A stretch of 64,000 bases of DNA from Gillisia mitskevichiae (GCF_003634585.1 NZ_RBLG01000003.1:248001-312000), one strand, 5' to 3'; counted from the stretch's first letter, positions 9,303 through 19,848 are shown. Numbers and translations are program-made. Notes: generated by a model from the letters alone, not told the origin.

Positions 9303-10853
9303 TTAAATTTTACGGGGCCTCAAGGAGGTTTTTTCTTTTATAATATCTGCTACAGCCCTGTTTTCAATCTTACTTTCCAGCCAGGACAGGATGTCTAAGT
9401 ATAAAAAGGCCCTTCTTTCGTATGGATGATTTTCATATTGTTTTAATGTAGTATGTAGATTTCTGAATTCCACTTTAATATTCAAAGGTGAAACGTCGGG
9501 CAATTTTCTTAAAAATTTAATCATCTCTTTCTGCACTTCATGCATATCATTCATTCGAATTAAAAACTTGTACGTAGAGCGAATTAATCTTTCTAAATGA
9601 TAATCCAATCCAGCTTCATAATGGGCTACAAGGTTTAATATTCGTGAAAAACACATTAAATCTTCCCGCATTTCGAGAGAGGTATTATTTATTATTTTCT
9701 TCAGAAATTCAATGCATTTTTTATTTTCTCCATTCCCAAAATGCAAACTTGCTATTTTGTAATAAAACACCATGATATGATGGCCATCCAACCTATCCTC
9801 ATATTTCTTTATTTTTTTCTGAATTTTCTCTACCAATAATTCTCCTCCTCCAAAATCGCCCTTCATAAATTTTAAATTCAATTTATTAGAGTAGATATAT
9901 AAAAAGGAAAGAGCAGCAATATTATCATCATCCGGAATCTTAGGGTCTTTTATTGTAGCCTCCAAGTCTAAAAGAACCTTTTCGAAAATCTCCACATGAT
10001 TCAAGAAAAACAAGGATTCCAATAAATAGTGATTCCCTTTTAAATAAGATACCGGATGTAAGGAAACCATATGCGGGTTTTCATTGAATAAGTCTATCCA
10101 TTTTAGGGAGTAACGATAACTGGATAAAAAATTCTGAGTTAAAAAACTATACCATAAATAGGCTTTATAAAGCAAGAGTTTTTCTCGAAACCCCATTTCA
10201 TCAAAGTTATATTGAGGCATGTTTTTTTGAAAATTCTCACTGATAGCAGTGGTTTCTTCTTCAGTACGGGCATAACCCATTTTCAATAAAATACCATATA
10301 ATTGTAGGGATAGATTGGACAGTCTACTTGCCAAAACATTTAACCTACTAAGTTGTTCGGTTTGTTTTATTAAACTCTCCGCCCGGTTTTGAATACTCCG
10401 GGTGATATATTGAGATTCAATTATTTTTTCCCATTCTAGGATTTCATAGGCGACATTTTTTTCTTCATTATAAAGAGCTATCGTCTTTACCTTATCAAGC
10501 AATTTTAAACTTTGATTATATAAGCCTTTTCTATATAAAATCAGGGCAAAATCCAGTTGCTCTCTAATCTGTACTGGGATACTTTGATGAGCAGGATTCA
10601 ATCGAAGACTTACAAGAATTTGCTTATAAAGATGTGCTTTAACATTGGATAATTGCTGCTTACTAATATTGGTTTGCTCAAGAATTAGCTTCTCGTTATA
10701 CTGAGATTGCTTGGCCATAACCTTAAATAAATTCAAAAATTTACTGTCCGTATTCACTCCAATTCTGCCAACATATAAAGAGAATTGTCTTTTTTCAGAA
10801 GAGGACAGGGACTTTATTAAGGTAAAAAGATTGTCGGTTAAGTCGTTGGTCAT
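9303..10853 (-). CDS. Uncharacterised helical-repeat protein, 516 residues
   Basis: I do not recognise a named family. The protein is soluble, with no signal peptide, and is almost entirely helical. Segments such as DFALILYRKGLYNQSLKLLD and YKIASLHFGNGENKKCIEFL look like degenerate TPR helices. The N terminus (LTDNLFTLIKSLSSSEKRQFS) resembles a start seen, from memory, in conserved hypothetical proteins of Flavobacteriia. A TPR-like scaffold role is possible, but no catalytic motif is visible. It converges with the aldehyde dehydrogenase gene and diverges from leuA. Confidence 0.75.
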   Translation of the reverse strand: MTNDLTDNLFTLIKSLSSSEKRQFSLYVGRIGVNTDSKFLNLFKVMAKQSQYNEKLILEQTNISKQQLSNVKAHLYKQILVSLRLNPAHQSIPVQIREQLDFALILYRKGLYNQSLKLLDKVKTIALYNEEKNVAYEILEWEKIIESQYITRSIQNRAESLIKQTEQLSRLNVLASRLSNLSLQLYGILLKMGYARTEEETTAISENFQKNMPQYNFDEMGFREKLLLYKAYLWYSFLTQNFLSSYRYSLKWIDLFNENPHMVSLHPVSYLKGNHYLLESLFFLNHVEIFEKVLLDLEATIKDPKIPDDDNIAALSFLYIYSNKLNLKFMKGDFGGGELLVEKIQKKIKKYEDRLDGHHIMVFYYKIASLHFGNGENKKCIEFLKKIINNTSLEMREDLMCFSRILNLVAHYEAGLDYHLERLIRSTYKFLIRMNDMHEVQKEMIKFLRKLPDVSPLNIKVEFRNLHTTLKQYENHPYERRAFLYLDILSWLESKIENRAVADIIKEKTSLRPRKI

Positions 10854-11000
10854 TGTAACGATTATGTTTTCAATGTGTTGATTTACAGTAACATTAACTC
10901 CTTAATTTTAAATCAATGGTCGTAATTACTCAGTGGTTTAAACTTTAGTGTGAAGATGAATCTGCTACTTTAGTTAAAGATAAAGTAAAATAAATCTGTT

Positions 11001-12173
11001 ATGAGCACAGAAAAGGTAGAAATTTTTGACACGACATTGCGAGATGGGGAACAAGTACCTGGTTGTAAACTAAATACAGCCCAAAAATTAAAAATCGCCG
11101 CACGCCTCGATGAACTTGGTGTGGATGTGATTGAAGCAGGTTTTCCTGTTTCCAGTCCGGGAGATTTTAAATCGGTTTCCGAAATATCTAAACTAATTAA
11201 AAACGCTGCCGTTTGTGGACTCACCCGTGCTGTAAAAAATGATATCGAAGTTGCTGCTGAGGCATTAAAATATGCCAAATACCCTAGAATTCATACCGGG
11301 ATTGGCACTTCAGATTCTCATATAAAATACAAGTTCAACTCTACTCGAGAGGAAATCATTGAACGAGCTATTATGGCTGTTTCATATTCTAAAACTTTTG
11401 TAGAGGATGTCGAATTCTATGCTGAGGATGCCGGGAGAACAGATAATGAATTTCTTGCAAAGGTTTGTACTGCCGCAATTAAAGCCGGAGCTACAGTTTT
11501 AAATATTCCAGACACTACAGGATATTGTCTTCCTGAAGAGTATGGGCAAAAAATTAAATATTTAAAAGAAAATGTAGCAGGGATTCATAAGGTAAGACTT
11601 TCGTGTCACTGCCATAACGACTTGGGAATGGCTACTGCAAATGCTATCGCGGGCGTTGTTAACGGAGCGAGACAAATTGAATGTACCATTAATGGAATTG
11701 GAGAACGTGCAGGAAATACAGCTTTAGAGGAAGTGGTGATGATCTTAAAACAACATCCTAGCTTAAATCTTACTACCAATATTAATTCAAAATTATTATA
11801 TGGTACCAGTAAAATGGTTTCTCAGGAAATGGGAATGTATGTACAACCAAACAAGGCAATTGTGGGAGCAAATGCATTTGCGCATAGTTCAGGAATCCAT
11901 CAGGACGGGATGATAAAGAATAAAGAAACCTACGAAATTATAGATCCATCAGATGTGGGTGTAACAAAATCGGCTATAATACTAACAGCAAGAAGCGGAA
12001 GGGCTGCATTGGCGTATAGAGCAAAGAAAATGGGTTATGAATTAACCAAACTTGAATTGGACACCGTGTATGTTGAGTTTTTAAACTTTGCCGATCATAG
12101 AAAAGAAGTAATCGATAATGACATTCATATTATAATGGACTTATCCAGAAAAAGAAATAGAGCTATTGCCTAA
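11001..12173 (+). CDS. leuA: 2-isopropylmalate synthase, short form
   Basis: LeuA condenses acetyl-CoA with 2-oxoisovalerate, the first leucine-specific step. The TIM-barrel signatures are [14 protein letters not shown] (metal and substrate binding), [40 protein letters not shown] (the HxH metal ligands) and the glycine-rich [15 protein letters not shown]. At 390 residues it ends soon after the catalytic and linker parts and lacks the C-terminal LeuA dimer domain (about 130 residues) where leucine binds in the E. coli enzyme. Homocitrate or citramalate synthase is less likely given the leuCDB context. Its stop codon overlaps the leuC ATG by one base. Confidence 0.93.
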   Translation: MSTEKVEIFDTTLRDGEQVPGCKLNTAQKLKIAARLDELGVDVIEAGFPVSSPGDFKSVSEISKLIKNAAVCGLTRAVKNDIEVAAEALKYAKYPRIHTGIGTSDSHIKYKFNSTREEIIERAIMAVSYSKTFVEDVEFYAEDAGRTDNEFLAKVCTAAIKAGATVLNIPDTTGYCLPEEYGQKIKYLKENVAGIHKVRLSCHCHNDLGMATANAIAGVVNGARQIECTINGIGERAGNTALEEVVMILKQHPSLNLTTNINSKLLYGTSKMVSQEMGMYVQPNKAIVGANAFAHSSGIHQDGMIKNKETYEIIDPSDVGVTKSAIILTARSGRAALAYRAKKMGYELTKLELDTVYVEFLNFADHRKEVIDNDIHIIMDLSRKRNRAIA

Positions 12174-13555
12174 TGAAAAAAACACTTTTTGATAAAATCT
12201 GGGATGCACACGTGGTAGAATCTATACCCGCTGGTCCGGATATTTTATACATAGATAAACATCTTATCCATGAGGTAACCAGCCCTCAGGCATTTAACGA
12301 ATTAAAAGAAAGAGGTATCTCTATTTTAAGGCCTAAGCAAATCGTTGCCACAGCCGATCATAATACTCCAACAATAAATCAGCATTTACCAATTAAAGAT
12401 CTTCTGTCAAGAAATCAACTTAAACAACTTACTAAAAACTGTGAGGATAATAATATTACACTTTACGGCTTAGGTCATCCTTATAACGGGATAGTACATG
12501 TAATGACACCAGAATTGGGAATTACCCAACCCGGAATGACACTTGTTTGTGGAGATAGCCATACCTCTACTCATGGAGCATTTGGAACCATCGCCTTTGG
12601 TATTGGTACCAGCCAAGTCGCACAAGTTTTTGCCAGTCAATGTCTATTAGTGGATAAGCCCAAGAAACTAAGAGTAAACGTTAATGGGAAATTACAGCAA
12701 GGCGTGCTTCCAAAAGATGTTATATTATACATTATCAGCAAATTAGGAACCAACTCGGGAACAGGGTATTTCTGTGAGTATGCAGGAAATGTATTTGAAG
12801 ATATGTCTATGGAAGGTAGGATGACAGTTTGTAATATGAGTATTGAAATGGGCGCCCGAGGTGGACTTATTGCTCCAGACGAAGTTACCTTCGACTATTT
12901 GGAAGGAAAGGAATTTGCTCCTAAAGGAGAAGATTTTGAAATGATGAAAGTCTATTGGAAAACTTTAAAAACCGAGGAAGGTGCTGAATTTGACCAAGAA
13001 TATTCTTTTGATGCCTCAGATATAGAACCAATGATCACTTATGGAACAAATCCCGGAATGGGAATTAAACTAAGTGATTCCATACCTATGAATACTGGAA
13101 AAAGTGATGAAAAAGCATTGGAATATATGGGTTTTAAAGAAGGAGAATTTTTAATTGACAAACCTATTAATTATATCTTTATTGGCAGTTGCACCAATTC
13201 CAGAATTGAAGATTTTCGTACTGCAGCAAATTATATTAAAGGAAAGCAAAAAGCAGCCAATGTAAACGCTCTTATAGTTCCCGGTTCCAGGCAAGTAGCT
13301 GAACAGATAAAGGCGGAAGGATTACAACTCATTTTTGAAGAAGCCGGTTTTTCCCTACGCCAACCGGGTTGCTCTGCATGCCTTGCAATGAACGACGATA
13401 AGATCCCTGCCGGGGAATATTGTGTTTCCACAAGTAATCGAAATTTTGAAGGCCGACAAGGCCAAGGTTCCAGAACGCTATTAGCCAGCCCTCTTACGGC
13501 TGCTGCTACTGCGATTGCAGGAAAGATTACCAATTTCACTCAAAACTTAAACTAG
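12173..13555 (+). CDS. leuC: 3-isopropylmalate dehydratase large subunit
   Basis: LeuC with LeuD isomerises 2-isopropylmalate to 3-isopropylmalate. This aconitase-family subunit of 460 residues carries a [4Fe-4S] cluster. Its ligands are visible as IGSCTNSR and as the CxxC pair in [12 protein letters not shown]. Other family blocks are [12 protein letters not shown] at the start, [13 protein letters not shown] and [12 protein letters not shown]. Translation is probably coupled to leuA (TAATG overlap), and its stop is immediately followed by the leuD ATG. Confidence 0.98.
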   Translation: MKKTLFDKIWDAHVVESIPAGPDILYIDKHLIHEVTSPQAFNELKERGISILRPKQIVATADHNTPTINQHLPIKDLLSRNQLKQLTKNCEDNNITLYGLGHPYNGIVHVMTPELGITQPGMTLVCGDSHTSTHGAFGTIAFGIGTSQVAQVFASQCLLVDKPKKLRVNVNGKLQQGVLPKDVILYIISKLGTNSGTGYFCEYAGNVFEDMSMEGRMTVCNMSIEMGARGGLIAPDEVTFDYLEGKEFAPKGEDFEMMKVYWKTLKTEEGAEFDQEYSFDASDIEPMITYGTNPGMGIKLSDSIPMNTGKSDEKALEYMGFKEGEFLIDKPINYIFIGSCTNSRIEDFRTAANYIKGKQKAANVNALIVPGSRQVAEQIKAEGLQLIFEEAGFSLRQPGCSACLAMNDDKIPAGEYCVSTSNRNFEGRQGQGSRTLLASPLTAAATAIAGKITNFTQNLN

Positions 13556-14158
13556 ATGGAAAAATTTATAAGTCTTACAGACACTGCGGTTCCATTAGAG
13601 ATAGAAAATATAGATACTGACCAGATCATTCCTGCTAGATTTTTAAAAGCTACAGATAAAGAGGGATTTGGAGAAAATTTATTTCAAGACTGGAGATTTG
13701 ATAAAGCCGGAACTCCTGATCCTAAATTTAATTTAAACAACAAAAAATATAAGGGTTCCATTTTGGTTACAGGAAATAATTTTGGTTGTGGTTCTAGTAG
13801 GGAGCACGCCGCTTGGGCTTTAAAAGCCTATGGATTTAAGGTAATTGTTTCCAGTTATTTCGCAGATATTTTTAAAGGAAATTCATTGAATAATGGCTTG
13901 CTCCCATTACAGGTAAGTCCGGATTTTCTTAAAAAAATATTTACAGCTATTAACACAGATCCTTCAGAAAAACTTCATGTAGATCTGGAAGATCAGCTTA
14001 TAAAAATAACAAGCTCTGGAGAAGCCGAGAAATTTGAAATAGATCCATATAAGAAAAATTGCCTGATAAATGGCTTTGATGATATTGACTTTTTAGTGAG
14101 CCGAAAAGATGCCATTCAAAAGTTTGAGGAAAATAATTTCCAGTTCCAAAAGAATTAG
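13556..14158 (+). CDS. leuD: 3-isopropylmalate dehydratase small subunit
   Basis: The 200-residue swivelling subunit of isopropylmalate isomerase. Diagnostic blocks are [32 protein letters not shown] (substrate-recognition loop) and [21 protein letters not shown]. It begins directly after the leuC stop codon, so the two subunits are translated in step. A 63-base gap separates it from leuB. Confidence 0.98.
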   Translation: MEKFISLTDTAVPLEIENIDTDQIIPARFLKATDKEGFGENLFQDWRFDKAGTPDPKFNLNNKKYKGSILVTGNNFGCGSSREHAAWALKAYGFKVIVSSYFADIFKGNSLNNGLLPLQVSPDFLKKIFTAINTDPSEKLHVDLEDQLIKITSSGEAEKFEIDPYKKNCLINGFDDIDFLVSRKDAIQKFEENNFQFQKN

Positions 14159-14221
14159 CGAGTCACAAGAATAAAGTTAAAAAAGAGCAGAAAAAGTATA
14201 CCCCTAAAAAATTCGATTAAG

Positions 14222-15337
14222 ATGAAACTAAAAATAGCAGTATTACCCGGAGATGGAATAGGCCCTGAAATAACAGTGCAAGCGGTAAAAATATTAAAAT
14301 CTATTGCAGATAGATTTGATCATGATTTTCACTTTGAAGAAGCCGCTGTTGGAGCAACAGCCATAGATCAATTTAACAATCCGCTACCGGAAGCTACTTT
14401 AGATCTATGCAAGGAATCTGATGCTATATTATTTGGAGCAATTGGGCATCCCAAATATGATAACGATCCAAGCGCCAAAATTAGACCGGAACAAGGTTTA
14501 CTTAGGTTGAGAAAGGAACTTGGACTATTTGCAAATATCCGTCCTGTAACCACCTATTCAAAATTAATTGAGATGTCCCCTTTACGTCCCGAGCGGATTG
14601 AGGGAGTAGATATGGTGATCTACCGGGAGTTAACAGGTGGTATCTATTTTGGTGAGAAAAGCTTAAATGATGAAGGTACCAGTGCCACAGATGTTTGTAC
14701 CTACTCTGTTATGGAAATAGAAAGAATTGCTCATCTGGCATTTAAAGCTGCTCAAAAGCGACGTAAAAAACTTACATTAGTAGATAAAGCCAATGTGTTA
14801 GAAACTTCCAGACTTTGGAGAAAAACGGTAACGGCTATTGCTAAACAATATCCGGATATTCAACTTGAATTTCTGTTTGTAGACAATGCCGCCATGCAAA
14901 TGATTCTCAATCCAAAACAATTTGACGTAATTCTTACCGAGAATTTATTCGGTGATATTTTATCTGATGAAGCCAGTGTGATTTCAGGAAGTATTGGATT
15001 ATTAGCTTCTGCCTCTGTTGGTAATAAAAATACCTTATTCGAACCTATTCACGGATCTTATCCCGAAGCTGCCGGTAAAGGGATTGCGAATCCATTAGCC
15101 GCCATTCTCTCGGCAGCTATGTTACTGGATCATTTCCACTTAACCGAAGAAGCCAAAGCTATAAGAGATGCAGTAGAAATTAGTATAAAGCTTAATATTT
15201 GTACCCAGGATATCAATAATGAATACCACTACTCTACTGAAAAAGTAGGAGATTTTTTAGATGGCCTTATAAGCGAAGTAGACAATTATCATATCAATAA
15301 CGAAAATCTAAATTTAGGCCAGATGACCATTATATAA
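14222..15337 (+). CDS. leuB: 3-isopropylmalate dehydrogenase
   Basis: LeuB oxidises and decarboxylates 3-isopropylmalate to 2-oxoisocaproate with NAD+. The 371-residue protein shows LPGDGIGPE at the start, [21 protein letters not shown] (substrate arginines), [30 protein letters not shown] (metal-binding aspartates) and [18 protein letters not shown] near the end. It closes the leuACDB operon; a strong terminator follows within 25 bases. Confidence 0.98.
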   Translation: MKLKIAVLPGDGIGPEITVQAVKILKSIADRFDHDFHFEEAAVGATAIDQFNNPLPEATLDLCKESDAILFGAIGHPKYDNDPSAKIRPEQGLLRLRKELGLFANIRPVTTYSKLIEMSPLRPERIEGVDMVIYRELTGGIYFGEKSLNDEGTSATDVCTYSVMEIERIAHLAFKAAQKRRKKLTLVDKANVLETSRLWRKTVTAIAKQYPDIQLEFLFVDNAAMQMILNPKQFDVILTENLFGDILSDEASVISGSIGLLASASVGNKNTLFEPIHGSYPEAAGKGIANPLAAILSAAMLLDHFHLTEEAKAIRDAVEISIKLNICTQDINNEYHYSTEKVGDFLDGLISEVDNYHINNENLNLGQMTII

Positions 15338-15361
15338 TAATTTGTTTTAGTTTGAATGAAG

Positions 15362-15398
15362 AAAACCTCATGAGACTTGGTTAGTCACATGAGGTTTT
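15362..15398 (+). terminator. Rho-independent terminator after leuB
   Basis: AAAACCTCATG (15362-15372) pairs perfectly with CATGAGGTTTT (15388-15398), and inside it GACT (15373-15376) can pair with AGTC (15383-15386). The T-run TTTTTATTTTTTT follows. The A-run on the left lets it also work in reverse. Confidence 0.9.
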
Positions 15399-15436
15399 TA
15401 TTTTTTTATTGATTAATCATAAACGGAAAAAGGACG

Positions 15437-15518
15437 TCATTCTGAACTTGTATCAGAATCGCATAACAAATTGAGACCCTGAAATAATCCAGAAAGCTTT
15501 CGGGACAGGGTGACGAGA
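15437..15518. repeat. REP-like intergenic repeat
   Basis: Three nested palindromes lie together: TTCTGA/TCAGAA (15440-15445, 15453-15458), ACCCTG/CAGGGT (15476-15481, 15506-15511) and GAAAGCTTTC (15492-15501). The wording (CATTCTGAACTTG, then CAGGGTGACG) matches the dispersed intergenic repeats elsewhere in the window. It lies between the leu terminator and the end of argH. Confidence 0.6.
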
Positions 15519-15565
15519 TAACTATTATGACAAAAAACGGTTAACATAACTTTTTACTAGAAATA

Positions 15566-16840
15566 CTACAAATCCTTCTTTTTTGCAATAAGATCAAGCG
15601 CCAGATTATCCTTACTTCCAATATGTGTATGTTTTTTAATGTGTGCAGGAATATAAGTCCCATTTTCAACCTGCCCTCCAATATCTTTATATGCTTCTCT
15701 AAACGACTTTCCCTGTATCACCAGATCATTAATACTATCTACCGTAAAGAGGTATTTATACTTCTCATCCTGCATATTTATATCTTTTACCTTGATAAGC
15801 GCAATTGAGTGAATAAATACATCTAAAATTTCCTTGATATTTTCAACCGCATAAATGCTATTCTCTTTTATTAACTGAAAATCTCTATGATAACCACTGG
15901 GAAGATTATTGGTGATCAAGATCATTTCATTAGCAATAGCTTGAAGCTTGTTACATTTTCCTCTAATCAATTCGAAAACATCCGGATTCTTTTTATGAGG
16001 CATAATGCTGGATCCTGTAGTGAGTTCATCCGGAAAGCTGATAAAATCGAAATTCTGACTCATATACAAACAGATGTCCATAGAAAATCTTGAAAGCGTA
16101 TTTGCAAGGGAAGCTATATTGGAAGTTACCGTTCTCTCACATTTTCCTCTGCTCATTTGAGCTGCGACCACATTATATTTTAATGTTTTAAACCCTAATT
16201 CCTTGGTGGTGAATTCTCGGTCTATAGGAAATGATGAACCATATCCTGCAGCAGAACCCAAAGGGTTTTGATCTACAATTTTTAATCCTGCTTGCAACAA
16301 GTACAAATCATCTATCATTATTTCGGCATAGGCAGAAAACCATAATCCAAAAGATGAAGGCATTGCCACTTGTAAATGTGTATAACCAGGAAGTAATTTA
16401 TTCTGATGCTTATTAGCAAGGTCTAAAAGAACATCAATAAGATTTTCGGTTTTCGAATAAATCTCTGATAAATTCGCTTTAAAATAAAGCTGCATTGCCA
16501 CTAATACTTGATCATTCCGGGATCGGGCAGTGTGAATTTTCTTTCCTGTATCTCCCAGAGTTTTTGTGAGCTCAAATTCAATCTTAGAATGGACATCTTC
16601 AAAATCCTCCTCGATCACAAAACTGCCATCGTCTACCTGAGTTTGAAGTTTGTTGAGTTCTACTAAAATTAATTCCACCTCATCAGAGGTTAAAATTTCA
16701 ATTTTTCCAAGCATTTTAGCATGTGCTTTGGAGGCTGTAATATCATATTCGGTTAGAAAAAGATCCAATTCCCGATCGTTTCCAACGGTGAATTTTTCAA
16801 TCTTCTTATCTATAGAAATGCCTTTATCCCAGAGTTTCAT
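15566..16840 (-). CDS. argH: Argininosuccinate lyase
   Basis: ArgH splits argininosuccinate into arginine and fumarate, the last step of arginine synthesis. The fumarase/aspartase-superfamily signature GSSIMPHKKNPDVFELIRGK is intact. Other blocks are VHSKIEFELTKTLGD, HTARSRNDQV and LPGYTHLQVAMPSSFGLW. I use the ATG at 16840 (MKLWDKGISIDKK, 424 residues), which matches the conserved LW.kG start; a TTG nine bases earlier is the alternative. It is the last gene of the arginine operon, 54 bases after the deacylase gene. Confidence 0.96.
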   Translation of the reverse strand: MKLWDKGISIDKKIEKFTVGNDRELDLFLTEYDITASKAHAKMLGKIEILTSDEVELILVELNKLQTQVDDGSFVIEEDFEDVHSKIEFELTKTLGDTGKKIHTARSRNDQVLVAMQLYFKANLSEIYSKTENLIDVLLDLANKHQNKLLPGYTHLQVAMPSSFGLWFSAYAEIMIDDLYLLQAGLKIVDQNPLGSAAGYGSSFPIDREFTTKELGFKTLKYNVVAAQMSRGKCERTVTSNIASLANTLSRFSMDICLYMSQNFDFISFPDELTTGSSIMPHKKNPDVFELIRGKCNKLQAIANEMILITNNLPSGYHRDFQLIKENSIYAVENIKEILDVFIHSIALIKVKDINMQDEKYKYLFTVDSINDLVIQGKSFREAYKDIGGQVENGTYIPAHIKKHTHIGSKDNLALDLIAKKKDL

Positions 16841-16893
16841 AATTTTCAACTTTTATTTTGTCTAACTGAACTTATTTCAGGATGACTTTATAC

Positions 16894-17964
16894 TTATTTC
16901 TTTAATGCCCGCTGTAGCAAACTTATATACTTTTCTATTCCTTCCTCAATCTCTTTCACGTAAATGAATTCATCTGCAGAATGTGATCTGGTAGAATCAC
17001 CAGGTCCAAGTTTCAAGGAAGGGCAAGATAACATTGCCTGATCAGACAAGGTTGGCGAGCCGTAAGTTGACATTCCCAATCCGGCTCCGGCAACGACCAA
17101 TGGATGTTCTAAAGAGATCGAAGAAGAATTCAACCTCAGAGAACGAGGTGTGATTTCATCTACTGGTGCATTTTTTTCTAAAATTTCGGCAACCTCTGCA
17201 TTGCTGTATCGGTCGTTCACCCGTACATCTATCACAAGATCTACAGATGCCGGCACTACATTATGCTGGCTCCCTGCATTTATTTGTGATACCGTAAGTT
17301 TTACTTCCCCCAAAGATTCTGAAACTTTTTCAAATTTAAAATTCTTAAACCAATCCAGTACAGAGATACATTTATAAATAGCACTATCATTATTAGGGTG
17401 CGCTGCATGAGAGGCTGTTCCTTTCACTTTGGCATCAAAAACCACCAATCCTTTTTCTGCAACAGCCATCTGCATTAGCGTTGGCTCTCCAACAATTGCA
17501 ACATCGATTTTTGGGATTAATGGCAATAAACTGGCTATCCCATTTTTGCCATTTATTTCCTCTTCGGCAGTTCCTGCAAAAAGCAAATTAAAATTTAGAT
17601 CTTTCGCTTCAAAAAAATAAGAGAAGGTCGCCAGTAAAGACACCAAACATCCTCCGGCATCGTTGCTGCCTAATCCGTATAATTTTCCGTCTTCAATAGT
17701 TGCTGCGAAAGGATCACGAGTATAGGCAGAATTAGGTTTAACGGTATCGTGATGAGAATTTAATAACAATGTTGGTTTATCTTTATCAAAATGTTTGTTC
17801 ACAGCCCACACATTATTGCCACTACGCTGAAATGGAATTTCAAATTCCTGAAGCCAGTTTTCCAACAATGCTGCTGTACCCTCTTCCTCCTTAGAAAATG
17901 ATCGTGTCTCAATAAGATCCTGCAATAACTTTATAGCTTTTTTTTGAAGCTTTGAAATTTTCAT
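16894..17964 (-). CDS. argE: M20-family N-acyl-amino-acid deacylase (ArgE-like)
   Basis: A zinc-dependent M20 amidohydrolase of 356 residues. Metal-site blocks are LLNSHHDTVKPN, GLGSNDAGGCL and GTAEEEINGKNG (general-base EE), with a late histidine in GDSTRSHSADEFI. In this operon it should remove the acyl group from the arginine-pathway intermediate. If the neighbouring transferase is a succinylornithine enzyme, the physiological substrate would be N-succinylcitrulline rather than N-acetylornithine; that is inference. Its ATG overlaps the argB stop by one base. Confidence 0.88.
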   Translation of the reverse strand: MKISKLQKKAIKLLQDLIETRSFSKEEEGTAALLENWLQEFEIPFQRSGNNVWAVNKHFDKDKPTLLLNSHHDTVKPNSAYTRDPFAATIEDGKLYGLGSNDAGGCLVSLLATFSYFFEAKDLNFNLLFAGTAEEEINGKNGIASLLPLIPKIDVAIVGEPTLMQMAVAEKGLVVFDAKVKGTASHAAHPNNDSAIYKCISVLDWFKNFKFEKVSESLGEVKLTVSQINAGSQHNVVPASVDLVIDVRVNDRYSNAEVAEILEKNAPVDEITPRSLRLNSSSISLEHPLVVAGAGLGMSTYGSPTLSDQAMLSCPSLKLGPGDSTRSHSADEFIYVKEIEEGIEKYISLLQRALKK

Positions 17965-18743
17965 TATTTTATAATTTTTGTATGTTGAGCCCCTTTTTGA
18001 AGCAAGTTTGGCCCTCCTAAATAAACTTCAGAAACTGCATGCTCCAAGGCATGAAAACAATTGTGCAATTTTGGAAGCATCCCTTCACTAATTATTTTCT
18101 TATTCAATAAATTCTGATAAGTCCGGGTATCTAATAAGTCGATCACCGATGCATCATCCAAAGGATCTTTCAAAACCCCATTTTTTTCAAAACAAAAAAA
18201 CAATTCAGTTTGATAGTTTTCAGAAAAAGCAATAGCGATCTCCGCAGCTACCGAGTCGGCATTCGTATTAAAAAGCTCCCCTTCATTACTACATGAAATA
18301 GCTGAAAATACCGGGATAATATCATTTTCCAGAAGTGAAGAAATAAACTTGGTATTAATTACTTCTACATCCCCAACAAATCCAAAATCGATCTCTTTAA
18401 TAACACGTTTCTTGGAGATAATACTTTTTCCATCTGCGCCACAAAGCCCTACCGCATTACTTTTTATGCCCTGCAATTTGGCTACAATTTTCTTGTTAAT
18501 TAGTCCTGCGTACACCATGGTGATCACATCCATTGCATCGGCATCTGTTATTCTTCTCCCATCAACCATATTAGTCTTGAAACCTAATCTATCGGACAAT
18601 TCGGTTGCCATCTTACCCCCACCGTGAACTAATATTTTAGGACCTTCCAATTGAGAAAAGTCGTGAAGAAAAGCACTTAGACTCTCCTCATTTTCAATGA
18701 GCTTCCCTCCTATTTTAACGATTTTTAAAATCTGTTTTTTCAT
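17964..18743 (-). CDS. argB: N-acylglutamate kinase
   Basis: ArgB phosphorylates the side-chain carboxylate of N-acetyl- or N-succinylglutamate. The 259-residue amino-acid-kinase fold shows IVKIGGKLIE, ILVHGGGKMATELSDRLG and VDGRRITDADAMDVITMV, then the NTNADSVAAEIA segment. Length equals that of E. coli ArgB (258), the form without the N-terminal helix linked to arginine-inhibited hexamers. The acyl specificity cannot be read directly. It lies between the carbamoyltransferase gene (11-base gap) and the deacylase gene (1-base overlap). Confidence 0.94.
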   Translation of the reverse strand: MKKQILKIVKIGGKLIENEESLSAFLHDFSQLEGPKILVHGGGKMATELSDRLGFKTNMVDGRRITDADAMDVITMVYAGLINKKIVAKLQGIKSNAVGLCGADGKSIISKKRVIKEIDFGFVGDVEVINTKFISSLLENDIIPVFSAISCSNEGELFNTNADSVAAEIAIAFSENYQTELFFCFEKNGVLKDPLDDASVIDLLDTRTYQNLLNKKIISEGMLPKLHNCFHALEHAVSEVYLGGPNLLQKGAQHTKIIK

Positions 18744-18754
18744 TCTGATAATTC

Positions 18755-19696
18755 TTAGCCCTTCAATAATTTTCTCAATACTGCCTGGGCAGCAAAAGTT
18801 CGGTTATTTGCCTGATGGATCACAACAGAATTTTCACTGTCCAGCACGTCATCTGCTATTACTACATTTCTTCTTACCGGTAAACAGTGCATCACTTTTG
18901 CATTGTTTGTACCTCGTAATTTCTCTTGATTAAAAGTCCAGTCTTCATCCGTTTTAAGCACTTCCCCATAATTTTCATAACTACTCCAGTTCTTCACATA
19001 CACAAAATCTGCATTCTTTAATGCTTCATCCTGATCATGAAAAACCTTAGTATTATTAGTGATCTCAGAATTCAAATCATTGCCTTCAGGATTCGCAATG
19101 CATAGCTCAACATCCATTTTTTGCATCATCTGCACAAAAGAATTAGGTACAGCATGTGGCAATGCTTTAGGGTGCGGAGCCCATGTTAGAACTACCTTAG
19201 GACGTTTCACAGTCTTAAGCTCTATGATAGTGAGGGCATCTGTAAGCGCCTGTAACGGATGACCCGTAGCACTTTCCAGATTTAAAATAGGCACTGAGGC
19301 ATACTTCTTAAAACCATTCATCACCAATTCTGCATTATCTCTTTCTTTATCCTTTAATTCCGGGAATGCACGTACCGCAATGATATCGCAATATTGAGAA
19401 AGCACTGCGGCAGCTTCTTTAATATGTTCAGCCTTATTAGAATCCATTACCTGCCCATCTTCAAATTCCAAAGCCCAGCCGTCACTATTAATATTCATAA
19501 CCATGACTTCCATTCCCAACAATTTAGCAGCCTTTTCTGTACTAAGTCGGGTTCTCAAACTCGGGTTAAAAAATAGCATGCCCAAGGTCTTTCCTTTTCC
19601 CAGTTCGGGATTGGAATTATTATTTTTAAGTTTTAATGCGTCCTCCAGCAAAGCTGGTAGATCCTCTATATCTGATAAATCGATGTAATTCTTCAT
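18755..19696 (-). CDS. argF': N-succinylornithine carbamoyltransferase (probable)
   Basis: A 313-residue member of the acylornithine branch of the transcarbamylases. The carbamoyl-phosphate motif is FFNPSLRTRLST, with SLRTR instead of the STRTR of ordinary ornithine transcarbamylase, and the end HCLPVRRNVVIADDV is intact. TWAPHPKALPHAVPNSF is shared with the Bacteroides fragilis enzyme recalled from the literature. The residue that decides acetyl versus succinyl specificity (Glu92 in Xanthomonas AOTCase, Pro90 in B. fragilis SOTCase) aligns with Ala89 here (NKAEH). A small residue at that place favours N-succinylornithine. The class is well supported; the acyl group is inferred. Confidence 0.9.
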   Translation of the reverse strand: MKNYIDLSDIEDLPALLEDALKLKNNNSNPELGKGKTLGMLFFNPSLRTRLSTEKAAKLLGMEVMVMNINSDGWALEFEDGQVMDSNKAEHIKEAAAVLSQYCDIIAVRAFPELKDKERDNAELVMNGFKKYASVPILNLESATGHPLQALTDALTIIELKTVKRPKVVLTWAPHPKALPHAVPNSFVQMMQKMDVELCIANPEGNDLNSEITNNTKVFHDQDEALKNADFVYVKNWSSYENYGEVLKTDEDWTFNQEKLRGTNNAKVMHCLPVRRNVVIADDVLDSENSVVIHQANNRTFAAQAVLRKLLKG

Positions 19697-19765
19697 TCTT
19701 ATATGTTTCTTATGTCAGCTTTCCTAAATACTAAGGAGCTAAGATTCAATTGTTCTAAAAGTGAT

Positions 19766-19848
19766 ATCGAGCATTTCGACTTCGCTCAATACAGGCTGAA
19801 GTCGTGATACTGTTTTAATTACCTTTCGACTCCGCTCAGGGAGACAAA
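19766..19848. repeat. REP-like intergenic repeat
   Basis: Two copies of the TTTCGACTYCGCTCA word (19774-19788 and 19824-19838) flank AGGCTGAAGTCGTGA, which is partly complementary to them. The element fills much of the 209-base gap between argD and the carbamoyltransferase gene. It does not look like a terminator, so the operon may read through. Confidence 0.6.

Noticed and set aside
18443-18453. AAAGCCCTACC in the argB region as an antisense target of the sRNA loop
   Set aside because: argB is on the minus strand, so its mRNA carries GGUAGGGCUUU, the same sense as the loop and not its complement.
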